19,543 nucleotides of DNA, from positions 1 through 19,543 of the forward strand of contig NZ_CALDDG010000059.1 of the NCBI RefSeq assembly GCF_937936435.1. The letters run 5' to 3'. The stretch comes from an uncultured Sulfuricurvum sp. (lineage in GTDB: Bacteria > Campylobacterota > Campylobacteria > Campylobacterales > Sulfurimonadaceae). Below the pieces are notes generated by a model. That model saw only the letters and a program-made list of their open reading frames with translations, ran no database searches and had not been told where the DNA came from. Both the position numbers and the translations under genes were made by a program. Shown here one piece after another: positions 6,729-14,650 of the stretch (positions within the stretch are counted from its first letter, which is position 1; each line of letters opens with the position of its first letter).

Positions 6729-8597
6729 ATGGCCTCTATTTTTAATGCGCTACATATCGGTTACAGCGGTCTGAATGCCGCACAAATCGCGATTGATACA
6801 ACCAGCCATAATATCTCCAATGCCGAAACGGAAGGATACAGCCGTCAGCGCGTCGTAACCTCTGCAGCCGCTCCGGTCAGCATCGATCCGGGTCAGCGCG
6901 GGAACGGTGTCCAGATTACGGAGATAGCGAGCGTATTCGATTCGTTCGTGTTTAGCAAATACAAAGTCGTTTCGCAAAACAAGGCCTATTCGGATACTCT
7001 AAAAGACAATTTAACGGAGCTCTCCAGTTATTTTCCGGATATCGACAACAACGGAATTAAAGCCGATCTTCAAAGCTATTATGATTCATGGCAGGCACTT
7101 GCCAACAATCCCGGGAATAGTGCATTACAAGTGGCATTGGCTCAGCAAACGCAGACGCTCTCTCAACATATCAATCAGACACGGACTCAGATAACAGACT
7201 TGCAAAGTTCGTTGAACGATCAGATCAAAGTCAATATCGACGAAGTCAATCGTATCGCGGAACAGATCGCCGGGTTAAACAAGTCGATCAGTCAAGCTGA
7301 AGCGGGAGGGATCAGCAACGCTAACGATTTACGCGATCAGCGCAGTCAGCTCGAACTAACCCTTTCCAAACTCGTCGGTGCGACAGTTACCAATGGTCAA
7401 ATTGAAAGCAATAATGTTGTGGATAGTAACATTGCGATCGAAGGGGGAAGCTACACGATACAGATCGGCGGTTTTAACATCGTCGACGGCGGAAGCTTCC
7501 ATCCGATCGGAATGGAGAGTGCGGGCAACCAAAACGGCTATAATGACTTGTACTATAAACGTCAAGACGGTACTAAAATTCCGTTTTCTAATAATATTAC
7601 GGGCGGTAAAGTCGGAGCACTTTTGGAACTTCGGGGTTCGACGATCGGCGATAACGGCGAGTTCGAAGACGGATTTTTGCAAGAAACGATCAATAATCTG
7701 GATAGCTTTGCAAAAGGTTTGATCGAATCGACCAATAACATCTATGCCCAAAGTGCGACTTCGTCGATGAGATCAAACTCATTGTCATTCTCCAGCAGCG
7801 AATCGCTGCTCAGTACCGGAGAAAACTTTAATACGGGAACCTTTGATATCGTGTTGTATGATGTCGACGGAAATGAGACGGCTCGCCGTACAATAACGAT
7901 CGACAGCAAAACGGTTATGGACAATGCTTCGGCAACAAATCTGCTCCCTGATGGAACTCCGAACAGCATCATGGAACAGCTCAAAGCAATCAAAGACGAT
8001 AATGGCGACGGCAGCGCGATCAATGATATCGATGATATTTTAAGCCCCTCTTTTTCTGCGACTCAAAATATCATGCAAATCGATTTATCTTCAGCGTTCG
8101 CTTCACAAGGCTATACCTTTGCAATCGAAGATAACGGAACCAATTTTGCGGGTGTGACCGGTATCAGCCGCTTTATGGATGGTAACAACGCCAAAAATAT
8201 CTCTCTGACTTCCAGTATTAAGAATGATCCGACAACCTTGCGCGGTTTCCAATCACCGGTAGACGGAGATAATCAAACCGCTTTGGATATGGTAGAGCAG
8301 CAATTTGCTTCGTTTAATTTTAAAAACGGAACGGCTACGACGAGCGATACGATTTACGGATATTACGATCGCCTTGTGACAACGGTGGGAACGAAAACCA
8401 ATTCCGTGATTTTGAGTAACGATTCGATAACGGCACAATATACGGCGATTCAGAAAGAGCAAGACTCAATCAGCGGAGTCAGCATAGACGAGGAGATGGC
8501 TAACCTGATACGTTATCAAACCTCGTACGGAGCGGCAGCTAAAATTATTACGACCATCGATCAAATGATGACAACACTCTTAGGCATTAAAAACTGA
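6729..8597 (+). CDS. flgK: Flagellar hook-associated protein 1 (FlgK)
   Basis: FlgK is the first hook-filament junction protein, exported through the flagellar channel. At 622 residues it is in the usual size range. The N-terminal D0/D1 region has the rod/hook signature HNISNAETEGYSRQRVV (about 28-44), and the C-terminus (SIDEEMANLIRYQTSYGAAAKIITTIDQMMTTLLG) is the matching D0 helix. The middle domain, about residues 230-530, is the variable exposed part. The gene starts one base after flgN and its TGA overlaps the following permease gene (TGATG). It is probably read from both the sigma-28 promoter before flgM and the upstream sigma-54 promoter. Confidence 0.96.
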   Translation: MASIFNALHIGYSGLNAAQIAIDTTSHNISNAETEGYSRQRVVTSAAAPVSIDPGQRGNGVQITEIASVFDSFVFSKYKVVSQNKAYSDTLKDNLTELSSYFPDIDNNGIKADLQSYYDSWQALANNPGNSALQVALAQQTQTLSQHINQTRTQITDLQSSLNDQIKVNIDEVNRIAEQIAGLNKSISQAEAGGISNANDLRDQRSQLELTLSKLVGATVTNGQIESNNVVDSNIAIEGGSYTIQIGGFNIVDGGSFHPIGMESAGNQNGYNDLYYKRQDGTKIPFSNNITGGKVGALLELRGSTIGDNGEFEDGFLQETINNLDSFAKGLIESTNNIYAQSATSSMRSNSLSFSSSESLLSTGENFNTGTFDIVLYDVDGNETARRTITIDSKTVMDNASATNLLPDGTPNSIMEQLKAIKDDNGDGSAINDIDDILSPSFSATQNIMQIDLSSAFASQGYTFAIEDNGTNFAGVTGISRFMDGNNAKNISLTSSIKNDPTTLRGFQSPVDGDNQTALDMVEQQFASFNFKNGTATTSDTIYGYYDRLVTTVGTKTNSVILSNDSITAQYTAIQKEQDSISGVSIDEEMANLIRYQTSYGAAAKIITTIDQMMTTLLGIKN

Positions 8598-9391
8598 TGC
8601 CTTTTTTTAGTATTGCCGCGCTGGTCGGGGTAATCGTTTTTTCTTTCATCGGTCCTTTGGTCTATACGGTAGATCCTCTTTTTTTAGATAAAGATGCTAT
8701 TTTGCTTCCTCCGGATGCTTTACATTGGTTCGGTACCGATCGGTTAGGGCGTGATCTGATGTCGCGTTTAATGCAAGGGGGGCAGGTCTCTTTAATCATA
8801 GGATTTATGAGTGCTTTGATATCGGTTTTGATCGGCCTTTTGTACGGTGTGAGTGCAGCCTTATTCCGGGGTGGCTTTGATAAAGCATTTATTGTCGTCG
8901 TTGACCTTTTTTTGACCTTTCCGACTCTCTTTTTATTATTGACGCTTGTCAGTTATGTGAACGCATCGATCTGGGTGCTGATTCTGATTATATCGGTTAC
9001 GGGTTGGATGGGGACGGCCCGTCTCATCCGTTCGGAAAGTTTTGCGATCGCATCGAAGCCTTTTATCCGGATTTTACATATCGCCAAAATTCATCCTCTT
9101 CGGATTATTTTCAAATATTATGCACCACTGCTAGCACCTATCGTTCTGGTTAGCTTCACGTTTGGAGTAGGGGGGGCGATTTTGGCAGAATCGGGGCTCT
9201 CGTTCCTGGGATTGGGTATTGTCGCTCCGCAAATGAGCTGGGGGAGTATTTTAAGCGGAGGAAAAGAGGTGATCGATATTGCTTGGTGGGTTAGCTTTTT
9301 CCCGGGTTTGATGATCTTTATCGTCACCTTTTCTCTGATGAATATATCGAATGCCCTCCAGACAATACTGAATACGAAAGATGTACGTTAA
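8597..9391 (+). CDS. OppC/DppC-like peptide ABC transporter permease (orphan)
   Basis: A 264-residue inner-membrane permease. The segment HWFGTDRLGRDLMSRLMQGGQVSLIIG is the hallmark of the OppC/DppC class, followed by several membrane helices and the ESGLSFLGLGIVAPQMSWGSIL region also typical of that class. The coupling (EAA-type) loop is around SKPFIRILHIAKIHPLRII and is somewhat diverged. It is slightly shorter than a typical OppC. No partner permease (OppB), ATPase (OppD/F) or binding protein is in the window, so it must work with subunits encoded elsewhere. Start ATG at 8597 overlaps the flgK stop by one base, so it is co-transcribed with flagellar genes. Confidence 0.9.
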   Translation: MPFFSIAALVGVIVFSFIGPLVYTVDPLFLDKDAILLPPDALHWFGTDRLGRDLMSRLMQGGQVSLIIGFMSALISVLIGLLYGVSAALFRGGFDKAFIVVVDLFLTFPTLFLLLTLVSYVNASIWVLILIISVTGWMGTARLIRSESFAIASKPFIRILHIAKIHPLRIIFKYYAPLLAPIVLVSFTFGVGGAILAESGLSFLGLGIVAPQMSWGSILSGGKEVIDIAWWVSFFPGLMIFIVTFSLMNISNALQTILNTKDVR

Positions 9392-9398
9392 GCTCCGG

Positions 9399-9932
9399 TC
9401 ATTGAATGATACGGGCGATTTCCAATAAGCTGTCCGGGAAACTGAACCGATTTTCCCGAAGGGTTTTCGCATTAATCATGATAATCGGAGTCCGCTCCAT
9501 CTGAACCGACAGCAATATTCCGTTTTCTTCCATTCTATCCGCATCGTATAAAGCGGTAACTGTTCCGGATAAACCGGCATTATGAACTCTTTTGAGTTGT
9601 TGGGCATTGGCTTTTAGGGCATATATCATCTGATATGTGAGCGTAGAGTCGATCTTCTCAAAAGGGAGCGCATTTATCACTAAAGGACGGCCGTTGATAC
9701 GTCCGTTGAATTTGGATGCGAGTATCCGCATGCAATTTTCCGCAGTGGTTTCATCATTGATATCGTATGCGATCAATATTTTGATCGGCAATTTGTTTTG
9801 GATCTGTCCGAGATTTTTTTCCAACATAGCGACTTTAGGCAATAGTGAAAGCTGGGTCTCTAATAAAAACGGATCATACGATGCACCCTGTAACCATGCA
9901 CTCATGGAAAGAAACATCAGAATGCGTTTCAA
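9399..9932 (-). CDS. YfiR-like (DUF4154) periplasmic protein
   Basis: A 177-residue protein with a signal peptide (MKRILMFLSMSAWLQGA, cleavage near 17). It starts at TTG at 9932, backed by AGGGGG 6 nt upstream and overlapping the TonB receptor stop by 4 nt. The C-terminal third (NGILLSVQMERTPIIMINAKTLRENRFSFPDSLLEIARII) matches the pattern of the YfiR/DUF4154 family, where a buried beta segment is followed by an asparagine and a final helix. In Pseudomonas, YfiR is a periplasmic inhibitor of the membrane cyclase YfiN. Here it would be the partner of the outer-membrane receptor and possibly of the HAMP-GGDEF-EAL protein divergently encoded nearby. Family assignment is from pattern memory and the N-terminal half is quite diverged. 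Confidence 0.68.
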   Translation of the reverse strand: MKRILMFLSMSAWLQGASYDPFLLETQLSLLPKVAMLEKNLGQIQNKLPIKILIAYDINDETTAENCMRILASKFNGRINGRPLVINALPFEKIDSTLTYQMIYALKANAQQLKRVHNAGLSGTVTALYDADRMEENGILLSVQMERTPIIMINAKTLRENRFSFPDSLLEIARIIQ

Positions 9933-11986
9933 AACGTCCCCCTGAGCGTGATTAGGAGGGCACGACCTGTAGCGGGATAATCGTCATCATATGTGCCTGA
10001 GGGGCTTGGATAGAGTTCGTCGGTATCAAAAATATTTTTAAGAGTGACCTGGATTTCGCTATGAAGCGAAGGGATCTTGCAACCGATCGAAGTATCGAGA
10101 ATGCCGATCGCTTTCATATCGCCTCTGGGGTCAGTAGCGGTTCGTGGCGTTTTACTTTGCCAACGACCTGCCAATGACGTGTACCAGAGGGCGTTGAGAT
10201 TATGGGTGATGTAACCGCGTGCCGTATTAGACGGAGCATTGGCGAGAGTCTGATCGTTGCCGTCTTCGGCCCACAAGTGGGTAAATGCGGCATAAAAAGA
10301 GGTAGAATCATATCGTTTTCGCCATTCCGCTTCGATACCTTGAATCAGACTTTCCGAACCGTTGACATATTCGTAACGGGAAAATGCAGGGTTGTACTGC
10401 AAGGCAATTTGGTCGTTGTTTTCCAACCGGAAAAGGTTAAGAGAAAGGGTATGATCCATCTCGAATCGGTGTATAAATTGTGTTTCATAAGCAATAACGG
10501 TTTCGGGATTCAGATCGGGATTTCCCCAGCGTGCTTTGTTATTAAGGGTGAACATCTCCTGCCAAGAGGGATTTCGATGTGCACGCGAGATAGAAAATTT
10601 AACCAGATTGCCGGGATCGATCGTATAGATTGCCGCGATACGAGGATCAACCTGTGTGGCTAGACGGTTGCGTTGATCGACGGTGAGGGATACGTAACCG
10701 ACCAAAGAGGAAGATAACGCTTTTTCGTAAGTGATATAGCCTGTAATATCGCTAATAAAGCCGTTAGGCTTGAAAAAAGGAAGCGTTGTCGAGTAATCGG
10801 TCATTCCGATACCGCTGTCGCGATCCGTAGTAATGGTTTTTTCGGAAGTTACATGACTACGTGATCCGCTGAATCCAAATGTCGTTTCTCCGCCAAAAAG
10901 TGCCCCTTTAACGGTATTGTCCATACGATACGTTCGAATATAAGCTTCATGGATACCGTAAAATCCGTCAGAATAGGTCACTGGTACGGTTGGAGTAGAG
11001 AGCGAGGGAAGAATTAGTCCTGCAGGCGCTAGAAGTTGATGACTAGTAAAGCTGTCTTGAGTCATGGAAAGTTGAAAAGTACCCTCCAAATCACTCAGAT
11101 GATAATGATTTCCTGCGTGTAATTGCCATTGATCGATATTGTAATGATCTCCGTCAGAAGCAAGAGCATAATTAATTCCTCCTGCCGATCCGTGTTTGTA
11201 CGTCGATAGACGTCCATTAATAAAAAAATCACCTTTTGTGATCGCCATAGATGCCATAGTAGCATCGGTAGAGGTTGGGGCGTCACCGGAGTTCGCAAGA
11301 TAGGCATTTGATGCCCCTAAAAGGTTGTTTGCAAGCCCATCTTTGCCGTATGCAAGAGAGAGGTTGTCATGCAGCGCATACACATCGGCGGCGAAGGAAA
11401 AATCGTCATGAGAAGTTATAAACGTTCCGCCCGCTTTTCGGACCCCGTCACTTCCCGCCGAAGCAAACCAACGCCCGTTTCCATCTCTGGATGCTTCCGC
11501 TTTATAGGTTGTCACGACGATCGATCCGGCATATCCCCAATGACCGTTGCTGTAGCTGCCGGGACCTCTGACTACTTCAATCCGTTTAATCATGTCGATC
11601 GGCATCGACAGATAGGCGGTATAGCCGTCGAAAAAAAGATCGTTGACTTCATTACCGTCGATGATCAGCTTGCTTTGGCCGTATGCGACAGGATTGGAAC
11701 CTCGAAAAACGGGGTTAAAGAGTGAGAGGTTGTCGCTGGCGATATTGACGCCTGCGGCAAGGGTTAGTGCCTCCTTAAGCGAAGATGCACCGGCATGAGC
11801 AAGTTCTTCACCCTCAAAAACCGTCATAATGTAAGGGAGATAGTCGATGTTGGCACGCTGGGTTTTGGCTTCCTGGGAGATTGCATTCATATTTTCGGTG
11901 AGATCGTTGAAGAGTGCGGAACCGATTTCAGCAGAAAAGAGGGAAAATGGAAGCGCCAGTAATGCCAAAGAGAAGCGATGTATCAT
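9929..11986 (-). CDS. TonB-dependent outer-membrane receptor
   Basis: A 685-residue protein with a signal peptide (cleavage near FSA, residue 18). The plug domain contains SLKEALTLAAGVNI, LIIDGNEVND and EVVRGPGSYSNGHWGYAGSI, the standard TonB-dependent receptor signature. The remainder is a beta-barrel ending in phenylalanine (LLITLRGTF), as required for outer-membrane insertion. NPSWQEMF...NPDLNPETV is the conserved late-barrel motif. The substrate is unknown: the plug resembles the colicin I/vitamin B12/siderophore receptor group, but no Fur box is evident. The start overlaps the acyl synthase stop by 4 nt and the end overlaps the YfiR-like gene, so the three form one coupled operon. Confidence 0.95.
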   Translation of the reverse strand: MIHRFSLALLALPFSLFSAEIGSALFNDLTENMNAISQEAKTQRANIDYLPYIMTVFEGEELAHAGASSLKEALTLAAGVNIASDNLSLFNPVFRGSNPVAYGQSKLIIDGNEVNDLFFDGYTAYLSMPIDMIKRIEVVRGPGSYSNGHWGYAGSIVVTTYKAEASRDGNGRWFASAGSDGVRKAGGTFITSHDDFSFAADVYALHDNLSLAYGKDGLANNLLGASNAYLANSGDAPTSTDATMASMAITKGDFFINGRLSTYKHGSAGGINYALASDGDHYNIDQWQLHAGNHYHLSDLEGTFQLSMTQDSFTSHQLLAPAGLILPSLSTPTVPVTYSDGFYGIHEAYIRTYRMDNTVKGALFGGETTFGFSGSRSHVTSEKTITTDRDSGIGMTDYSTTLPFFKPNGFISDITGYITYEKALSSSLVGYVSLTVDQRNRLATQVDPRIAAIYTIDPGNLVKFSISRAHRNPSWQEMFTLNNKARWGNPDLNPETVIAYETQFIHRFEMDHTLSLNLFRLENNDQIALQYNPAFSRYEYVNGSESLIQGIEAEWRKRYDSTSFYAAFTHLWAEDGNDQTLANAPSNTARGYITHNLNALWYTSLAGRWQSKTPRTATDPRGDMKAIGILDTSIGCKIPSLHSEIQVTLKNIFDTDELYPSPSGTYDDDYPATGRALLITLRGTF

Positions 11987-12549
11987 TGATATTCTTTTTG
12001 TGAAATGAGATAGTCTTGTAGTTCAAGAACGACGGGATAGCGCTCGGCACCGATCAATATTTGGAGCGGGCCGATCGGTCGATACGGAAGATGTGTACGA
12101 TTTAAAAGATGTAGAAACTGAGGCTCTACGGCTCCGATCCAGCGTCGTATACCGTAAGTTTCAGAGACCCGAACGATCTCTTTTTGCATCGTCTGCAGAA
12201 TTTTAAAAGTTTGTTTGAGTATCCGAGAACCGGAAACGATGGTAATTCTGGATATCTCAGCTGTAGGCTGGTCATCGTGAAACAATGTCGGATCGATAAC
12301 CATCGCACGATAAGTCGGGAGGCCCGAAAGAGTATTGGAGAAAATCAAACGGCAAGAAGCGATCAAGCACTCTTTATCCCAAACACCGAATAAGAGGGCA
12401 TTGTCATCATATTGATCGTTTTCAATGTGTTTACCATCTTCTCTTGCCGAAAAAAAGGGGAATTCTTCGACAAAAACGTCGTAGCGTTGATGGAGAATCG
12501 CCATCTGATCCGCTTCACTAACAGCTACTCTGCATTCCACGTTAAACAC
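11983..12549 (-). CDS. LuxI/GNAT-fold acyl synthase-like protein
   Basis: A 188-residue cytoplasmic protein (185 if started at the GTG at 12540, which has the better-spaced AAGGG). Residues follow the acyl-homoserine-lactone synthase/N-acyl-amino-acid synthase pattern: HQRYDVFVEEFPFF (R22, F26, F32), then D45 and D48 in ENDQYDD, R67 in ASCRLI, and AEISR (E98, R101). In LuxI proteins these positions are R, F, W, D, D, R, E, R; only the tryptophan is replaced, by phenylalanine. A C-terminal LPYRPIGPLQILIGAERYPVV resembles the family end. It belongs to the same superfamily as exosortase-associated acyltransferases, so the product may not be a homoserine lactone. It is the first gene of the operon with the TonB receptor and the YfiR-like gene. 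Confidence 0.75.
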   Translation of the reverse strand: MFNVECRVAVSEADQMAILHQRYDVFVEEFPFFSAREDGKHIENDQYDDNALLFGVWDKECLIASCRLIFSNTLSGLPTYRAMVIDPTLFHDDQPTAEISRITIVSGSRILKQTFKILQTMQKEIVRVSETYGIRRWIGAVEPQFLHLLNRTHLPYRPIGPLQILIGAERYPVVLELQDYLISQKEYQ

Positions 12550-12731
12550 CCTTTTTGACTTCGGTAGCGAATGGCAACAGAAGTCGCTTAAATCATCACC
12601 AAGAAATAGTTGTAGATAAAAAATTATATAAAATATATAATAATTTTACTGAATCTATAGCATTTTGCGGACAATTTAGATATATTCTGTATCTATAAAT
12701 CTAGCCATTGTGCGGGTGTTTAAGGCTTTTG
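12550..12731. promoter_or_regulatory. AT-rich divergent promoter region
   Basis: This 182-bp gap separates the acyl-synthase operon from the GGDEF-EAL gene. Perfect TATAAT -10 candidates occur on the minus strand (12623-12628) and plus strand (12636-12641), back to back. On the plus side TAGATA/TATCTA (12677-12682, 12690-12695, 7-nt spacer) is an imperfectly placed inverted repeat, and ATCTATA occurs at 12653-12659 and 12691-12697. TAAGG at 12721-12725 is the ribosome site for the ATG at 12732. Such AT-rich sequence gives chance TATAAT matches, so the boxes are only candidates. Confidence 0.45.
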
Positions 12732-14645
12732 ATGATTCATCTTTCCCGATTTCGTCTTTCGTATAAAATCGTCGGTTCTTTGATCCTGATCTTTATAGCG
12801 ATATTTTTGGTAGTGGGAGTGGTTATTAATTACGTTATGGAAAACACCATATCCGCTTCGGAAAAACAAAAAGCGAGTTTGCTATTGCAAACTATCGAAA
12901 AGCCGCTTCAGATGGCGTTGTATCTAAAGTTCAACGATCAAATCCCTCAAAAAGTCATCCCTGCGGTATCGGTTGCAGATGTTATGGATTTGGTTATCAT
13001 CGATCGAAACGACCACGCGTTGTACAATTACAGCGCTACTATTCGCACTGCCCATGAAGCGGTGACCGTGTCACGAAAAATCGCCGATCCGATTTCGGGA
13101 GAAAAAATGGGGACAATTATCCTCTCGTACAGCGACCGAGCATATGATGCGACGCGGCAATCGATCCATCGTATCATATACGGCGTCGGACTCAGTATCG
13201 CCGTATTATTTTTTCTTGCTGTGTGGTGGGTCCGTTATCTCCTCTCACCCCTGACGAAAATAGCACAAAAAGCCCGCACTTACAAACCCGGAGACAGGAT
13301 GACGTTTGAAGAAGACGGAAGCGTCGAAATCGAACAGATCGTATCGGCATTCAAATCGATGCAGGAGACAACCCGCGTATATCTGCGGAAAATGGAAGAT
13401 ATGAACACGTCTTTGGAAACAGCCGTGCAAGAGAAAACGTATGAACTGGAGAGTCAATATTACATAGACCGTTTGACGAATTTGCCGAACCGTTATCGGT
13501 TGCAGGAAAAACTTCTCCGTAGCAAAATAACGGCATTGGCGATTATCAATATCGACGATTTTAAAGAAGTAAACGATTTTTTCGGTATTGCCATCGGCGA
13601 TGCAGTACTCGTACAGATGGGAACGTGGCTTCATGAACTTTCCGGGAAATGTTACCGTTTAGGCAGCGATGAGTTCGCTTTAACGTTTACGGAACATTTA
13701 AACGAAGCCGAACTAGAACATCGTCTGGAAATGCTTTTGAAACTTTTGGATGAAAAAACATTTATGATCCATGAAGAGAGTCTGAATATCCGGGTGACGA
13801 TCGGTGTCGCTATGGGAAGCGAAAAAGCGTTGACCCGCGCGGATATTGCTTTGCATCATGCTAAAGAGAAGAAAAAGCAAATCGCTTTTTACAATGAGGA
13901 TGAAGGGATCGAAGAGCAGTACCGTTCCAATCTGATGATGGCTTCAAATATACGTAAAGCTTTGTATGAACATCGTATTATTTGTCATTATCAGCCGATT
14001 TTCGATTTCGTGACCGGTGCGATTCAAAAATACGAAACCCTGGTTCGGATGGTAGATGAAAACGGAGACCTTGTCGCTCCGGCGATTTTTCTTCCGATCG
14101 CCAAACAGACAAAACTCTATCCTCAGATCACTTTGGAAGTGGTCTATCAGGCATGCCGTGTGTTTGCATCGAGAGACGAAGAATTTTCAATCAATCTTTC
14201 CGACAGCGATATCCGTAATCCCCATACGGTCAATGAAATTATCAAAACGATCCGCGAGACCGGCACGGCATCTCAAATCGTGTTTGAAATCCTGGAATCC
14301 GAAGGGATTGAAAATTACGATGAAGTGACCCGTTTTATTGCCCAGGTAAAAGCGATGGGGGCAAAAATTGCGATTGACGATTTCGGGACGGGATATTCCA
14401 ATTTCGAAAATATCCTGAAACTCAGTGTCGATTATATTAAAATCGACGGCTCTTTGGTACGCGAGCTCAGCGGCAATGAACGTCATCGGATCATTATAGA
14501 GACTATTATCGATTTTGCACAAAAAATCGGTGCGAAAACGATTGCCGAATTTGTGGCGGATGAAGATATTTATACGATTCTTAAAGAGCTTGGAGTCGAT
14601 TATTCACAGGGGTATTTTACGGGCAAACCGATTCCCCTGCCGTAA
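12732..14645 (+). CDS. Membrane HAMP-GGDEF-EAL c-di-GMP protein, degenerate GGDEF, intact EAL
   Basis: A 637-residue inner-membrane protein, started at the ATG behind TAAGG. It has two membrane helices (about 12-35 and 148-171) flanking a periplasmic domain of about 110 residues, a HAMP linker (172-220), a coiled segment, a GGDEF domain (about 245-390) and an EAL domain (about 405-635). The GGDEF signature is GSDEF (311-315), so cyclase activity is doubtful. The EAL domain keeps its metal and catalytic residues: E435 (in ETL, instead of EAL), N488, E519, D549-D550, K570, E606 and Q626, so it should hydrolyse c-di-GMP. The architecture is that of YfiN-like proteins, which YfiR controls from the periplasm. 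It diverges from the operon carrying a YfiR-like gene. Confidence 0.92.
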   Translation: MIHLSRFRLSYKIVGSLILIFIAIFLVVGVVINYVMENTISASEKQKASLLLQTIEKPLQMALYLKFNDQIPQKVIPAVSVADVMDLVIIDRNDHALYNYSATIRTAHEAVTVSRKIADPISGEKMGTIILSYSDRAYDATRQSIHRIIYGVGLSIAVLFFLAVWWVRYLLSPLTKIAQKARTYKPGDRMTFEEDGSVEIEQIVSAFKSMQETTRVYLRKMEDMNTSLETAVQEKTYELESQYYIDRLTNLPNRYRLQEKLLRSKITALAIINIDDFKEVNDFFGIAIGDAVLVQMGTWLHELSGKCYRLGSDEFALTFTEHLNEAELEHRLEMLLKLLDEKTFMIHEESLNIRVTIGVAMGSEKALTRADIALHHAKEKKKQIAFYNEDEGIEEQYRSNLMMASNIRKALYEHRIICHYQPIFDFVTGAIQKYETLVRMVDENGDLVAPAIFLPIAKQTKLYPQITLEVVYQACRVFASRDEEFSINLSDSDIRNPHTVNEIIKTIRETGTASQIVFEILESEGIENYDEVTRFIAQVKAMGAKIAIDDFGTGYSNFENILKLSVDYIKIDGSLVRELSGNERHRIIIETIIDFAQKIGAKTIAEFVADEDIYTILKELGVDYSQGYFTGKPIPLP

Positions 14646-14650
14646 TTTTC

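Noticed and set aside
9170..9176. Run of seven G in the permease gene, a possible phase-variation tract
   Set aside because: Campylobacter contingency tracts are generally longer; seven G here is encoded by normal Val-Gly-Gly-Ala codons in a conserved region. Only read-level length variation would revive it.
12550..12731. Fur box upstream of the TonB receptor operon
   Set aside because: The gap is AT-rich but shows no convincing 19-bp GATAATGATAATCATTATC-like match, so iron control is not claimed.
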